From JABDIY01 sp963803845 (lineage in GTDB: Bacteria; Actinomycetota; Acidimicrobiia; Acidimicrobiales; SZUA-35): 64,000 nt of DNA. Numbering within the stretch: position 1 is the stretch's first letter; the number at the start of each line of letters is the position of its first letter. The DNA is taken from positions 1,426,001-1,490,000 of the forward strand of contig CAWDNZ010000005.1 of assembly GCA_963803845.1 (NCBI GenBank). The letters are read 5' to 3'. The translations under genes were made by a program, and so were the position numbers. This document shows, in pieces, positions 44,021 to 52,748 of this stretch. The notes below the pieces were generated by a model. It was not told where the DNA came from. It searched no databases and saw only the letters and a list, made by a program, of their open reading frames with translations.

Positions 44021-45466
44021 TCAATCAAATCGACGTTGTTGGTGGGTGGAGATGGCGTCGGAGTAGATGGCCTCGAACTCTCGCGCGATGGCTTGCCAGC
44101 CGAAGTAGCGTTGCACGTGTTCGCGCGCTCGACGGCCGCGGCGTTGGCGCTCGTTCTTGTCGGTGGCTGCCGCGATGATTGCTGCTGCGAGTTCGTCTTG
44201 ATCGTCCGGAGTGACGAGCCAGCCGTCGGGTCGGGCAGCGTCGGTGTTGATGAACGATGGGGGGCCACCGGAGTTCGTAGCGATGGCGGGCAGACCGGCT
44301 GCCATAGCCTCGAGGTAGACCTGCCCGAAGGGCTCATCAACTGACGGTGCTACGAACGCATCGGCGCAATTGAGCGCAACGGGCAGGTCGTCGTGACCAC
44401 GCCAGCCAGCGAAGAAGATCCCGTCGACACCCAATGCTTTTGCAACGGTGTGCGGATGCTCACCTTCCCACTCGCCCGGGTAGCCGCCCCAGATCACGAG
44501 CGGCGGCGCGCCCGGGCCGAGCGTCGCTCTGGCCCTCGCGTAGGCATGGACCAGCAATGGCACTCGTTTGAACCCCAAAAAGCGTCCGACGAACAACAAC
44601 ACGGGCAGTGGGTCGCCTGTGGATGGATCGTGGAAGCCCCGCTGCACGTCCTGTGCGGAATAGCCAACGGAGCCGACTCGCCCTGACGTGTCCCATCCCC
44701 GTGGATCGTCGACGAGCCATCGACGCCAGTGACGCGACCGCTCCTCGGCGGGGAACGGGTCAGCGAAGAAACGCTGCAGGTCGACACCGTTCGGGACAAC
44801 GTTGATCGAATCGGGTTCGACCCCCAACAGCTCGCAGGCCAGATCGCGGACGCTCGGGGCGCTCGCGACCAAGCGACTTGAGCGTTGAGCGGCCGCCACG
44901 AGCCGTTGATCCCACGCCGACGCATGGGACCATGACTCGACCGCACCGTCCCGTATCGCGGCCAGCATCTTCAGTTCGGTGCCGTGCAGGTGCACGACCA
45001 CGGGTATGTCACCCGCAGCGGACACGGCATCGTTGACGTGAGTCAGATGATGAACGTGGTAGACATCGGGGGGGCCGACCCTGCCGAGCAACGAACTCCA
45101 CGCGGTGACCTGATGGTCGTACTCGGCCTGGCTCAGCGATGCGAAGACCCGGTCGGGCACACCCGGGCGATCCTCGAACGACGGATGCATCGGGACCGGA
45201 GCCATCATGGGATCCCGGCCCTGCTCGAACCAGTCCACCGCCTCGGTGAAATCGAGCGCCTGGACATCAAGATCAGCGAAGAACGTCGCGGCATGCGAGG
45301 CCGAGCCAGGCGAACCCAACGACCCACAGCACACTGTCACCGTCCACCCGTGGCCCCCGAGCGCGTCGCCCAGGTAACGCGCCACCTGAGCCGAGCCGCC
45401 CCGTGGATAGAACGCCAACGTCATCACTACCCGCAACGGCTCACTCACCAATCCACCCTTCGTCAT
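44021..45466 (-). CDS. Glycosyltransferase, GT4-like (GT-B fold)
   Basis: 481 residues from ATG 45466 (MTKGGLV); GTG 45448 is an alternative. An N-terminal GT-B domain (FYPRGGSAQVARYLGDAL, VYHVHHLTHVND, VVVHLHGTELKML) and a C-terminal donor-binding domain with LLFVGRFLGFKRVPLLV and the EX7E motif in DEPFGQVYLEAMAAGLPAI are visible. Probably adds sugar to a lipid or polysaccharide. Donor and acceptor unknown. Confidence 0.9.
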   Translation of the reverse strand: MTKGGLVSEPLRVVMTLAFYPRGGSAQVARYLGDALGGHGWTVTVCCGSLGSPGSASHAATFFADLDVQALDFTEAVDWFEQGRDPMMAPVPMHPSFEDRPGVPDRVFASLSQAEYDHQVTAWSSLLGRVGPPDVYHVHHLTHVNDAVSAAGDIPVVVHLHGTELKMLAAIRDGAVESWSHASAWDQRLVAAAQRSSRLVASAPSVRDLACELLGVEPDSINVVPNGVDLQRFFADPFPAEERSRHWRRWLVDDPRGWDTSGRVGSVGYSAQDVQRGFHDPSTGDPLPVLLFVGRFLGFKRVPLLVHAYARARATLGPGAPPLVIWGGYPGEWEGEHPHTVAKALGVDGIFFAGWRGHDDLPVALNCADAFVAPSVDEPFGQVYLEAMAAGLPAIATNSGGPPSFINTDAARPDGWLVTPDDQDELAAAIIAAATDKNERQRRGRRAREHVQRYFGWQAIAREFEAIYSDAISTHQQRRFD

Positions 45467-45741
45467 GTCGTGCCCACGCTGGGAACGGAGATGGTCCCTT
45501 CTCGTCCACAACACCAGCGTCCTCCAACAAGCGACCGTGATCCAGAGTCTTCGTGCTCTGTTCGACACCAGCAACCTCGTCGCCCAGATACGGACATGAT
45601 GAGCGCTGGGCTCGCCGTCCGCGTGGGAGACGAGCTGCGATCACAGCATTGCCTGTGGCACCCCGCCCGATAAACCGCGCCCGATAAACCGCGCCATAGA
45701 CGTGTGGATCATCGACATATCTACCCCATTGCAGTGCCCGA
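45467..45741. other. Intergenic stretch with a short tandem repeat
   Basis: No convincing gene between the glycosyltransferase start and the rhodanese stop. It contains a 14-bp tandem duplication (CCCGATAAACCGCG twice) around 45666-45694. A minus-strand open frame crosses it without a start signal or conserved motif. Confidence 0.5.
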
Positions 45742-46038
45742 TCAGTTGCGGTCGGACCAGGCGAGCATTCCGCCCTCGAGGTTGGTGACGTCATGGAAGC
45801 CGTTGGCGGCAAGAAACCCTGCCGCCTGGCCACTGCGGGCGCCGGTACGACAGAGCAGCACAACCGGGCGGGTGGTGTCCAGCTCGTTGAACCGGTCGAC
45901 GAACTCGCTGAGCGGAATATTGACCGCTTCGGGCAGAGTGCCCGCCGCAACTTCGTTTGCTTCACGGACGTCCACGAGTTGAGCTCCGCCGTGGAGGATG
46001 TTTTCATAAGCGGCGACTGGGTGAACCTTGAAGGTCAT
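45742..46038 (-). CDS. Single-domain rhodanese (sulfurtransferase)
   Basis: 98 residues. Catalytic C63 lies in the loop CRTGARSG, following QLVDVREANEV and GTLPEAVNIPLSEF, all typical of GlpE/PspE-like rhodaneses. Moves sulfane sulfur between persulfide and acceptor thiols. Last gene of the sulfur island, 23 bp after the GntR stop. Confidence 0.92.
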   Translation of the reverse strand: MTFKVHPVAAYENILHGGAQLVDVREANEVAAGTLPEAVNIPLSEFVDRFNELDTTRPVVLLCRTGARSGQAAGFLAANGFHDVTNLEGGMLAWSDRN

Positions 46039-46061
46039 GATTCTCTTCTTTCTTGCCTGGA

Positions 46062-46820
46062 TCAGGCCGCAGACGGCCGGAGTTGTATTGAGCGGCCAGC
46101 TGACCAGTCGCTCACGAATCGGTAGCGGTCACCACGGATCACCGTGGTCCGCCATTCGACGGGCGTGCCGTCCTTGGTTCCGAGCCGCTCGAGAAAGAAC
46201 GCCGCATCGGACTTGGTGAGGCCGAGCTTGGTGCGGTCGGCGGCGGACGGGATTACCGGCATGAGCCGCTCCCAGCCCTGGTTCGGGAGCGGGGCACCGA
46301 TCTTTGCCAATTCACCGTAGAGCGAGGTGTGGGACCAGTCGGCCTCCAGCAGCGGAGTTGCGGTCTCCGCCGGTAGCCATATCCGGTCAACCGCCAAGGG
46401 CGAACCGGCAGCCAAACGCAGCCGAGATAGGTGCACCAGGGAAGCGGTTTCCTCCAATCCCAGATGCATCGCGGCTTCGGGGTTCTCCACGACGGTGAGC
46501 TCGAGGACCTCGCTGGTCTGCTCTACACCGGTGGATTCGACCGATTGAAAGAGGCTGTAGAGCGTGCCGAGGGATTGCTCGAATTCGGCCTTATTGACCA
46601 CCGTGCCCCGGCCCCGTTCCCGTTTGAGGAGGCCGGTCTTGTTCAGATGCCGAACCGCCTCACGAACCGTATGACGGCTCACCGCATACGATGTGGTGAG
46701 GTCGAGATCGGTGGGGAATGCTTCGCTGAACTCCCCCTCCTCGAGTCGGCGCCGGAGCTCAACCTCGAGCTGAGCCCACAGCGGCATCGGGTTCTTTCGA
46801 TCAAGTTGTCGTACAGACAT
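46062..46820 (-). CDS. GntR-family regulator, HutC/UTRA subfamily
   Basis: 252 residues. N-terminal winged helix-turn-helix (MPLWAQLEVELRRRLEEGEF, VSRHTVREAVRHLNKTGLL, RERGRGTVV), then a UTRA effector domain from about residue 85 to the end (FLERLGTKDGTPVEWRTTVI). Positioned inside the sulfur gene cluster, so it is a candidate local regulator; the ligand is unknown. A possible operator lies just upstream of its start. Confidence 0.88.
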   Translation of the reverse strand: MSVRQLDRKNPMPLWAQLEVELRRRLEEGEFSEAFPTDLDLTTSYAVSRHTVREAVRHLNKTGLLKRERGRGTVVNKAEFEQSLGTLYSLFQSVESTGVEQTSEVLELTVVENPEAAMHLGLEETASLVHLSRLRLAAGSPLAVDRIWLPAETATPLLEADWSHTSLYGELAKIGAPLPNQGWERLMPVIPSAADRTKLGLTKSDAAFFLERLGTKDGTPVEWRTTVIRGDRYRFVSDWSAGRSIQLRPSAA

Positions 46821-46832
46821 TTAGCTATCGTA

Positions 46833-46848
46833 GTCTAATTGTATGGAC
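46833..46848. promoter_or_regulatory. Candidate GntR operator
   Basis: Imperfect palindrome GTCTA-N6-TGGAC (half-sites GTCyA), 13 bp upstream of the gntR ATG in the 44-bp gap after the YeeE gene. HutC-type regulators bind 16-18-bp dyads with GT and AC ends, so autoregulation is plausible. Only one copy was seen. Confidence 0.3.
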
Positions 46849-46864
46849 AAAGGAAGATCGGCGT

Positions 46865-47341
46865 TCAGACCTTTTCGAGACTCCGGTGTTCACCGTCGCC
46901 CGCGGTGAGAGCGCTCATCACCTGACGTTCCCGCAAGTGGAGTCCGAGGAAAATACCCGGGATCGCAACCAGGCCGAGCATCGCCCCCGACGACACCATC
47001 ACCAGTGCGGGTGCTGGGCAGGTGCCGGCGATCGCCCAGCCAACACCGAAGATTGCTCCGCCTTTGATGTGATGGGCTTCGGGCTTGGAGCGAGATAGTG
47101 AGAACTCACCGCCTAGTGGCGTGGTGAATCCTCTCCGCTCTAGGAGCCAGAGAAGAGGTGCCGAGACGGCGATGGCCGACGCCATGAAGAGGAAGACGTC
47201 GTATTCCTCGAAGCTGAGCATGTTGTGGATCGTGTCGTACTCGTGAAGGCGAGCCCCGGCCAGGACGGCGCCAAAGAGGATGCCGAAGAGGAGGCCAACG
47301 GCGTTCAGCGTGTTGTTCTTCTGCCTTGCGAGCCGAGTCAT
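46865..47341 (-). CDS. YeeE/YedE family sulfur transporter half, second gene
   Basis: 158 residues from ATG 47341 (ATGA overlap with the preceding gene); the open frame extends upstream to 47470 inside that gene. About four to five hydrophobic helices with the conserved segment GGAIFGVGWAIAGTCPAPAL, whose Cys is the sulfur-conducting residue type of DUF395/YeeE proteins. Pairs with the adjacent half-size gene. Confidence 0.85.
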   Translation of the reverse strand: MTRLARQKNNTLNAVGLLFGILFGAVLAGARLHEYDTIHNMLSFEEYDVFLFMASAIAVSAPLLWLLERRGFTTPLGGEFSLSRSKPEAHHIKGGAIFGVGWAIAGTCPAPALVMVSSGAMLGLVAIPGIFLGLHLRERQVMSALTAGDGEHRSLEKV

Positions 47342-47820
47342 GCCACGGCCTTGACGACGAGGCCGAGGGCAAACGTTGTGATTATCGCCGTGGTCATGAA
47401 GGTGGCGGTGACAGCCACACTCGCCGGCGAGCGTTGCGCCGTGCCGCACATTCCATGACCCGATGTGCAACCTCCCGCTACTGCGGCTCCGTAACCCAGG
47501 AGCGTGGCGCCGGCAAACACCATGGGGATGACGAGCGCCAACGGGAAATCGGCTCGCAGCGCGTCGTAGCCGGAGCGGATTTCACCCCCGCTGGTGCGAA
47601 GCACCTGGGTGACCAACAGCCCGCCGATGAACATACCGACGAAATAGAAGACCCGCCAGACGACCACGCCATCGCGTTTGCGAAGAAAGCCAGTTGTCTG
47701 CACATAGGCGCCACTGGCCCCGAGGGGCTGGTTGGCCAGGACAAAGAGTCCCACGATGAGGAAGCCCAGGGCTGGTCCGGCCAGGAACCAGGGAACCCTG
47801 TCGGGCAAAATGTCAAACAC
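47338..47820 (-). CDS. YeeE/YedE family sulfur transporter half, first gene
   Basis: 160 residues with about four hydrophobic helices. The conserved loop GAAVAGGCTSGHGMCG has the two Cys typical of DUF395 proteins. Full-length TsuA/YeeE transports thiosulfate through a line of Cys residues; here two half-length proteins replace one full-length protein, as in BigT-type operons. Located 22 bp after the molybdoenzyme stop-proximal region, consistent with sulfur substrate import or export. Confidence 0.85.
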   Translation of the reverse strand: MFDILPDRVPWFLAGPALGFLIVGLFVLANQPLGASGAYVQTTGFLRKRDGVVVWRVFYFVGMFIGGLLVTQVLRTSGGEIRSGYDALRADFPLALVIPMVFAGATLLGYGAAVAGGCTSGHGMCGTAQRSPASVAVTATFMTTAIITTFALGLVVKAVA

Positions 47821-47842
47821 TGGTGTCTCCTAGAGTCGGTGG

Positions 47843-50710
47843 CTAGTCGTTGTTCAATCTATAGGCGGCGGGGACTGGCTTCAGGGGTCGGGCGTACCAC
47901 AGGGGGCGACGCAGACCAGAGTTGTTGGTTCCTGCCGGTCGGGTTTTGGTAAGCCAGTCCAGGTAGGCCTCGCGGGACTTGGCGGTGTCTACCACTACGT
48001 CTCCGTACTCGTCCCCGGCCTGGGCAGGTGTCACCCGAACCGCCTGGTGCCAGCACTGCATGCCGCTGATGGGATCAGGCTGCACACAGAACGTGGCGTT
48101 CTGATGCACGCCGGTGTCGTTCCACCAGATTCGGCTGGTGTCGTTGTCGCTGGACTTATAGGGCTCGTTGCCGTGTTCTCTCTTCAACTTCCACGTGGTG
48201 CCTCCGTCAGGACCAGTGTTCTTCTCGTGGGTGATACCGGCCTTGCCTGCGCCCCAGTTCCTCGCCTGATCCTCTTCGAGGCGCCATCGGCCCATGTGAT
48301 GAGATGCGGCCACGATTCCGGGTCGGATGCCCTCGGTCCGCCACGCGGCGATCACGAAATGACCGATCCGTGTGCTCACGCGAACCAGGCCGTTCTCCTC
48401 GATCCCCAGCTTCTCGGCATCGGAGGGATGCACCCAGAGAGGATGCCGGTGGCTGATCTCGCTGAGCCACTTGGAGTTTGCCGAACGGGTGTGGATCAGC
48501 GTAGGAATCCTGAACGTCGGGAGGAGAATTCTCTCGTTTCCGTCCATGTCAAGGTCTTCCCAATGCACATGGCTGGGAATCCACTTCGGGGTGGCGTACT
48601 CGGGCCAGCCCCATTCGGCCAGAGTGGTGGAGAAGAGTTCAAGCTTCTTCGACGGCGTTGGGAAACCCTCTTTGGCTTCACCGTCGATCTGAACCGCCGG
48701 TGAACCGTCGCCGAGCGGAGAAAGCTTGAGATCATCGAGCCCGGACAGTTGACCATCCCAGGCGCCCGGTGTTCCAGCTTTGCGGTAGACGCCGTGGGCA
48801 TCCAGTTCGCAGCCCTCCAGTGCGTCGGCGGCGACCGGTCGTTCATAGGGTTCATACGGATCGGTCGGCACGGCAAAAGCACCACGATCGCGCATGTACT
48901 CCAGCGGCGACTGGCCAGCGTCTTCGGCGGCCTGGGCCAAACCGGGCACGTTCTCGCCAAACATCTCGCCGTAGTACTCATCCACCGTGACCGGCTTGCC
49001 GGGGTATTTTTTCGACTCGAAGTACTTGCGAATACCCAGGGAACCATCGGGGTCAATTCGCCACGAGAGATCGATCCAGAACTCGTTCTCTTCCCACACC
49101 TCACCGGGGTTGTAGTCATAGCTCCGAGCGTCAGGACCCAGCGAGCCGTCGCCGGTCTCTGCCTGCTTGCGAAGTTCGGCATACCGCCGGAACACCGACT
49201 GGCGGAACCCGATCCAACGACCGGCATGGGTTTCGTAGGAGTGAACGTCGTGGCGTTCGGTGGAGACGCCCATCGGCAGCACGTAATCGGCAAACCACGA
49301 CGTCTCCGACCACGTTGGTGTGAGCGCAACGTGGCACTTCACCTTCGCCTCGTCGGTCAGGGCCTCCATCCAGCTGAAGCCGTCGGGATTGGTCCAGATC
49401 GGGTTGTAAACCCGTGAGAAGTAGACGTCGAGCGTGCCCCGTCCCTCGTTGAGGAAATGCGGCAGAAGAATGGACATCTCGTGATACGCCAGCGGGTACT
49501 CCACCGGCCATTCCAGTTCATTCCAACTCTGGATGGTGGGGCCACCAAATGGAGCTGCGGGCTTGAATTTGTTCATGCCGTTGCCGGCAGTCCCACCTTT
49601 GGTGGCGACCGAACCCGTGAGCACATTGAGGAAGAACAGGCATCGCGCCACTTGCCATCCACCCATGTTTCCCGCACCGGCGGCTCGCCAGTTGTGGGAG
49701 GCGAACTTGGTGGGGTGCTGCCCGATGAGTTCGGCGATTTCCCGAATCGTGCTGGCGGGAATGCCGCTCTTCTGCTCCGCTGCTTCGGGGGTGTACTCGG
49801 CGTATTCCTCAAGGAGAGCGGGTCGAAACTCTTCCCACTTCACGGGACGATTGGGGTGCTTGTTCTCCAGATAGGTCTCCCAGTTGGTCCACCGCTTCAT
49901 GAAGGACGCATTCCAGGTTCCGGCCGCGATGAGTTCCCGGGCGATCGCCAACAGGAGGAACGGCTCGGTGCCAGGCCAGGTTGGCAGCCAATAGTCCGCC
50001 TTGGCGCCGGTGTTGGACAGGCGGGGGTCTACTGCAATGATCTTGGCCCCTTGGGCCTTGGCATCCATGATGCGCTGGGCGTGGGGATTGAAATAGTGCC
50101 CGGCCTCGAGGTGGGCACTGATCAGGAAGATCACCTTGGCGTTTGCGAAGTCTGAGCTGGGACGGTCGTGACCCATCCACGACTGGTAGCCGATTCGAGC
50201 ATTGCTCGAGCAGATGTTGGTGTGGGAGTTGTGGCCATCCACACCCCATGCTTTCAACACGCGGTCGGTGTAACCGTCTTCGCCGGGGCGACCAACGTGG
50301 TACATCACCGAGTTCTTGCGGTCCTCAACGAATGCGGTGCGGATCTTTTCCCCCACCTCGGTGAGCGCTTGCTCCCACGAGATGCGCTCCCATTGACCGG
50401 CGCCGCGGGCACCCTTGCGTTTCATCGGGTGCATAACACGCTCGACGTCGTAGGTCTGGTTCAGCGTGGCCGGACCCTTGGCACAGTTGCGACCACGGCT
50501 ACCGGGGTGTTCGGGGTTGCCCTCGATCTTGGCGATCTCACCGGACTCGTTGTCGAAATAGGCCACCAGACCACAGCCGGCCTCGCAGTTGAAACACGTC
50601 GTCGGGACGAGGGTGTAGTTTCGTTCCACCTTGGTAGGCCACGCTTTGGCATCCAGTTCGGTCCAGTTGTGCCACTGCGCAAACGGCGGATATTTAGCCA
50701 AATCAGTCAT
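47843..50710 (-). CDS. Molybdopterin oxidoreductase catalytic subunit (CISM family, SoeA/PsrA/PhsA-like)
   Basis: 955 residues from ATG 50710; upstream open frame to 50977 lies in repeats. An N-terminal [4Fe-4S] site (C39, C42, C46, C76) is followed by molybdopterin domains. C167 in HTNICSSNARIGYQSW is the probable Mo-ligand position. C-terminal dinucleotide-binding domain (HPLWVHPSDAEKLGIEENG). There is no Tat signal, so the enzyme probably faces the cytoplasm. That argues for a SoeA-like sulfite-oxidising enzyme over the Tat-exported PsrA/PhsA reductases. Sulfur substrate is inferred from neighbours. Confidence 0.85.
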   Translation of the reverse strand: MTDLAKYPPFAQWHNWTELDAKAWPTKVERNYTLVPTTCFNCEAGCGLVAYFDNESGEIAKIEGNPEHPGSRGRNCAKGPATLNQTYDVERVMHPMKRKGARGAGQWERISWEQALTEVGEKIRTAFVEDRKNSVMYHVGRPGEDGYTDRVLKAWGVDGHNSHTNICSSNARIGYQSWMGHDRPSSDFANAKVIFLISAHLEAGHYFNPHAQRIMDAKAQGAKIIAVDPRLSNTGAKADYWLPTWPGTEPFLLLAIARELIAAGTWNASFMKRWTNWETYLENKHPNRPVKWEEFRPALLEEYAEYTPEAAEQKSGIPASTIREIAELIGQHPTKFASHNWRAAGAGNMGGWQVARCLFFLNVLTGSVATKGGTAGNGMNKFKPAAPFGGPTIQSWNELEWPVEYPLAYHEMSILLPHFLNEGRGTLDVYFSRVYNPIWTNPDGFSWMEALTDEAKVKCHVALTPTWSETSWFADYVLPMGVSTERHDVHSYETHAGRWIGFRQSVFRRYAELRKQAETGDGSLGPDARSYDYNPGEVWEENEFWIDLSWRIDPDGSLGIRKYFESKKYPGKPVTVDEYYGEMFGENVPGLAQAAEDAGQSPLEYMRDRGAFAVPTDPYEPYERPVAADALEGCELDAHGVYRKAGTPGAWDGQLSGLDDLKLSPLGDGSPAVQIDGEAKEGFPTPSKKLELFSTTLAEWGWPEYATPKWIPSHVHWEDLDMDGNERILLPTFRIPTLIHTRSANSKWLSEISHRHPLWVHPSDAEKLGIEENGLVRVSTRIGHFVIAAWRTEGIRPGIVAASHHMGRWRLEEDQARNWGAGKAGITHEKNTGPDGGTTWKLKREHGNEPYKSSDNDTSRIWWNDTGVHQNATFCVQPDPISGMQCWHQAVRVTPAQAGDEYGDVVVDTAKSREAYLDWLTKTRPAGTNNSGLRRPLWYARPLKPVPAAYRLNND

Positions 50711-51115
50711 GAGAAAGTGAACCCCCAGGGAGCGTATTGATCGAGGTAGAGCGAGGTGACGTTGCCGCCGCGCCAGAAAGGCAACACAAAGAGCGCGATG
50801 TTTTGTCCGAGCGGAGCGAGGCGTGAAGCGACCCGGAGCGGACAGAGTTGCGTTGAACTCGTGAGGCTGCGGAGGGACGAAGCAGCAGAGCGGATCTGCC
50901 GCTCTGGTTGAGCGGAGCGAGCCTGAAACGACCCGAAGCGGAGCCCGGATGCCCGCGGCGGACAGGGTTGCATTCAACTTGTGAGGCTGCGGAGGGACGG
51001 AGCAGCATCGAGAGCATTCTGTTCTGATCGAGCGGAGCGAGCCGTGAAGCGACCCGGAGTGAGGAACGAACGCAGGCGAGCGGAACCAATGTTGGAGCGT
51101 AGGCGAGCAGAGTCA
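50711..51115. repeat. Intergenic array of a degenerate repeat, three copies
   Basis: A 405-bp gap without a supported gene, between two genes of one enzyme complex. The unit starts with GAGCGGAGCGAG at 50809, 50910 and 51030 (periods 101 and 120 bp). It continues with a GTGAAGCGACCCGGAG-like stretch, then GTTGC(G/A)TT(G/C)AACT and GTGAGGCTGCGGAGGGACG. The third copy diverges after about 30 bp, ending near 51110. Origin and role unknown. Confidence 0.7.
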
Positions 51116-52672
51116 TCAGGAGAGCGGCACGCTTTGCCCGGCACGGACAAACGCGTCTTCGTAGGCGAACATTCCGACCATGGCCGAAACGGCCGCGATG
51201 GCGGGGATGATGGGCGAGTCGCTACCGGCGACCAGGGTGAGAATCACCAGAGCTGCGGGCACGATGAGCCCCACCACGATGCCGCCCCACCAGAACTGTT
51301 TGGCGTAACGACCCTTGGTCATTACCTCGATGGCCAGCTCGACATGACGGCTGCCGTGGGAGGAGAGCTCCACGAAGATGAACCCGGCTGTGGCGGCCAG
51401 CCCTCCGAGGAGCACCCACCGAATTGCATCGCCCTCGGGGATGTCCATGAACAGGTCCATCAGCGCATAGGTGGCGCCGCCGGCGGTCACCGCTTGGGAG
51501 AGCAGCACTGGCAACAGCAACGGCGTTTGCCACAGGTCCCGACCTTCGCACTGAGCGAACAAGTAGGCGGTGTAGCCAGCGGTGCCCAGAGCACCGATGA
51601 TTGCCGGCACCACCAGTACCCGTAGGAGCCACGCGGACTCGGTGAGACCGGCGAGCCACCACAGTCCGCAAACTGCCGCAAAAGCCATGAGCACGTAGGC
51701 GCCCTTCACCAGCCATGAGGACCAGTTGCCCTTGGTGATGAGATAATGAAAGCGGGTTGGCTGCTTGAGGTCGGTGATGAGTAGAACACCTGTGATCCCC
51801 AGGAATGCACCGGCGATCATGGGCGGCACTACGCCAACCGCCGCTTGGGAATCGGCGTTGCCCATGATGACCAGCAAGGCCGCCACCAGCATGACGCCAG
51901 CCGCGATCGCCTTGGTGACCAGGTAGCCGGAAACCTTTTCTTTCCAGGTCATCGCATGAGCGGTGGTGTAGGCCGTCCTGGCCACAACACCGTTCTCGTC
52001 GGCCGGCTTCTTGCCAACATGCACCGGAACCGAAGGATGGTTCTTGTTGTTGGCGGTGTTCTTGAGAGTGTCGGCCCAGATCATGCCGTCGTTGGCGATG
52101 GCGCTCCGCGTGGGATCCAACGATGCCTGGTCAGCCCCCCGGTAGTAGACCTTGGGTTTGGTGTTCTGCTCGGGAGCACGAACCGCCACGTCATCCCGAG
52201 CGATGATTCGGCTAATTTCACTGGTGGGATCATCGAGGTCACCGATCTTGATGGCCTCCGTAGGGCAGACCACTTGGCAGCTCGGTTCCAGGCCCACTTC
52301 GATGCGGTGATTGCACATGTTGCACTTGTGGGCGGTGTTGGTCTCGGGGTTGATGTACAGCGCGTCGTAGGGACAGGCGTTCATGCAGGACTTGCAGCCG
52401 ATGCAGTTGTCGTCCTGAAAGTCGACTACGCCGTTATCGGCCCGAAAAAGGGCCGACGTCGGACAGATCGTCATACATGGCGCGTCGTCGCATTGATTGC
52501 AGCGCATCACCGAGAACTTGCGGGCGACGTCGGGGAACGTGCCGGTCTCGATGTACTTGACCCAGGTGCGGTTCACCCCCAACGGCACATCGTGTTCACT
52601 CTTACAAGCGATCGTGCAGGCATGGCAGCCAATGCAGTTATCACTATCCAGCAAGAACCCGAGACGGGTCAT
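51116..52672 (-). CDS. Fused 4x[4Fe-4S] electron-transfer and NrfD-like membrane anchor subunit
   Basis: 518 residues. Residues 1-155 resemble DmsB/PsrB ferredoxins with four cysteine groups (CIGCHACTIACK, CNQCDDAPCMTICP, CIGCKSCMNACP, and CNMCNHR plus CQVVCP). A linker of about 100 residues leads to eight or nine hydrophobic helices of the NrfD/DmsC type. In most complexes these are two proteins (SoeB and SoeC, or PsrB and PsrC). It would carry electrons between the Mo subunit and the quinone pool. No Tat signal. Confidence 0.88.
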   Translation of the reverse strand: MTRLGFLLDSDNCIGCHACTIACKSEHDVPLGVNRTWVKYIETGTFPDVARKFSVMRCNQCDDAPCMTICPTSALFRADNGVVDFQDDNCIGCKSCMNACPYDALYINPETNTAHKCNMCNHRIEVGLEPSCQVVCPTEAIKIGDLDDPTSEISRIIARDDVAVRAPEQNTKPKVYYRGADQASLDPTRSAIANDGMIWADTLKNTANNKNHPSVPVHVGKKPADENGVVARTAYTTAHAMTWKEKVSGYLVTKAIAAGVMLVAALLVIMGNADSQAAVGVVPPMIAGAFLGITGVLLITDLKQPTRFHYLITKGNWSSWLVKGAYVLMAFAAVCGLWWLAGLTESAWLLRVLVVPAIIGALGTAGYTAYLFAQCEGRDLWQTPLLLPVLLSQAVTAGGATYALMDLFMDIPEGDAIRWVLLGGLAATAGFIFVELSSHGSRHVELAIEVMTKGRYAKQFWWGGIVVGLIVPAALVILTLVAGSDSPIIPAIAAVSAMVGMFAYEDAFVRAGQSVPLS

Positions 52673-52748
52673 GCGACCTCCAGAAAAGTTGTGTACGGCA
52701 GAACTTAGTTGCTCACGCGAGGGAGACGATTTTGAACGAGATTATTCA

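Noticed and set aside
45441..46007. Minus-strand frame of 188 codons
   Set aside because: Mostly overlaps the rhodanese in another frame and the intergenic gap; no conserved motif.
47843..50710. Molybdoenzyme as nitrate reductase or formate dehydrogenase
   Set aside because: No nar/nap or fdh neighbours; the surrounding genes are all for sulfur transfer, and the fused FeS-NrfD anchor fits CISM sulfur enzymes better. Not excluded without phylogeny.
50703..51116. Minus-strand frame of 137 codons through the repeat array
   Set aside because: The product is a low-complexity translation of the repeats (Arg/Leu/Ser-rich), with no ribosome binding site or recognisable family.
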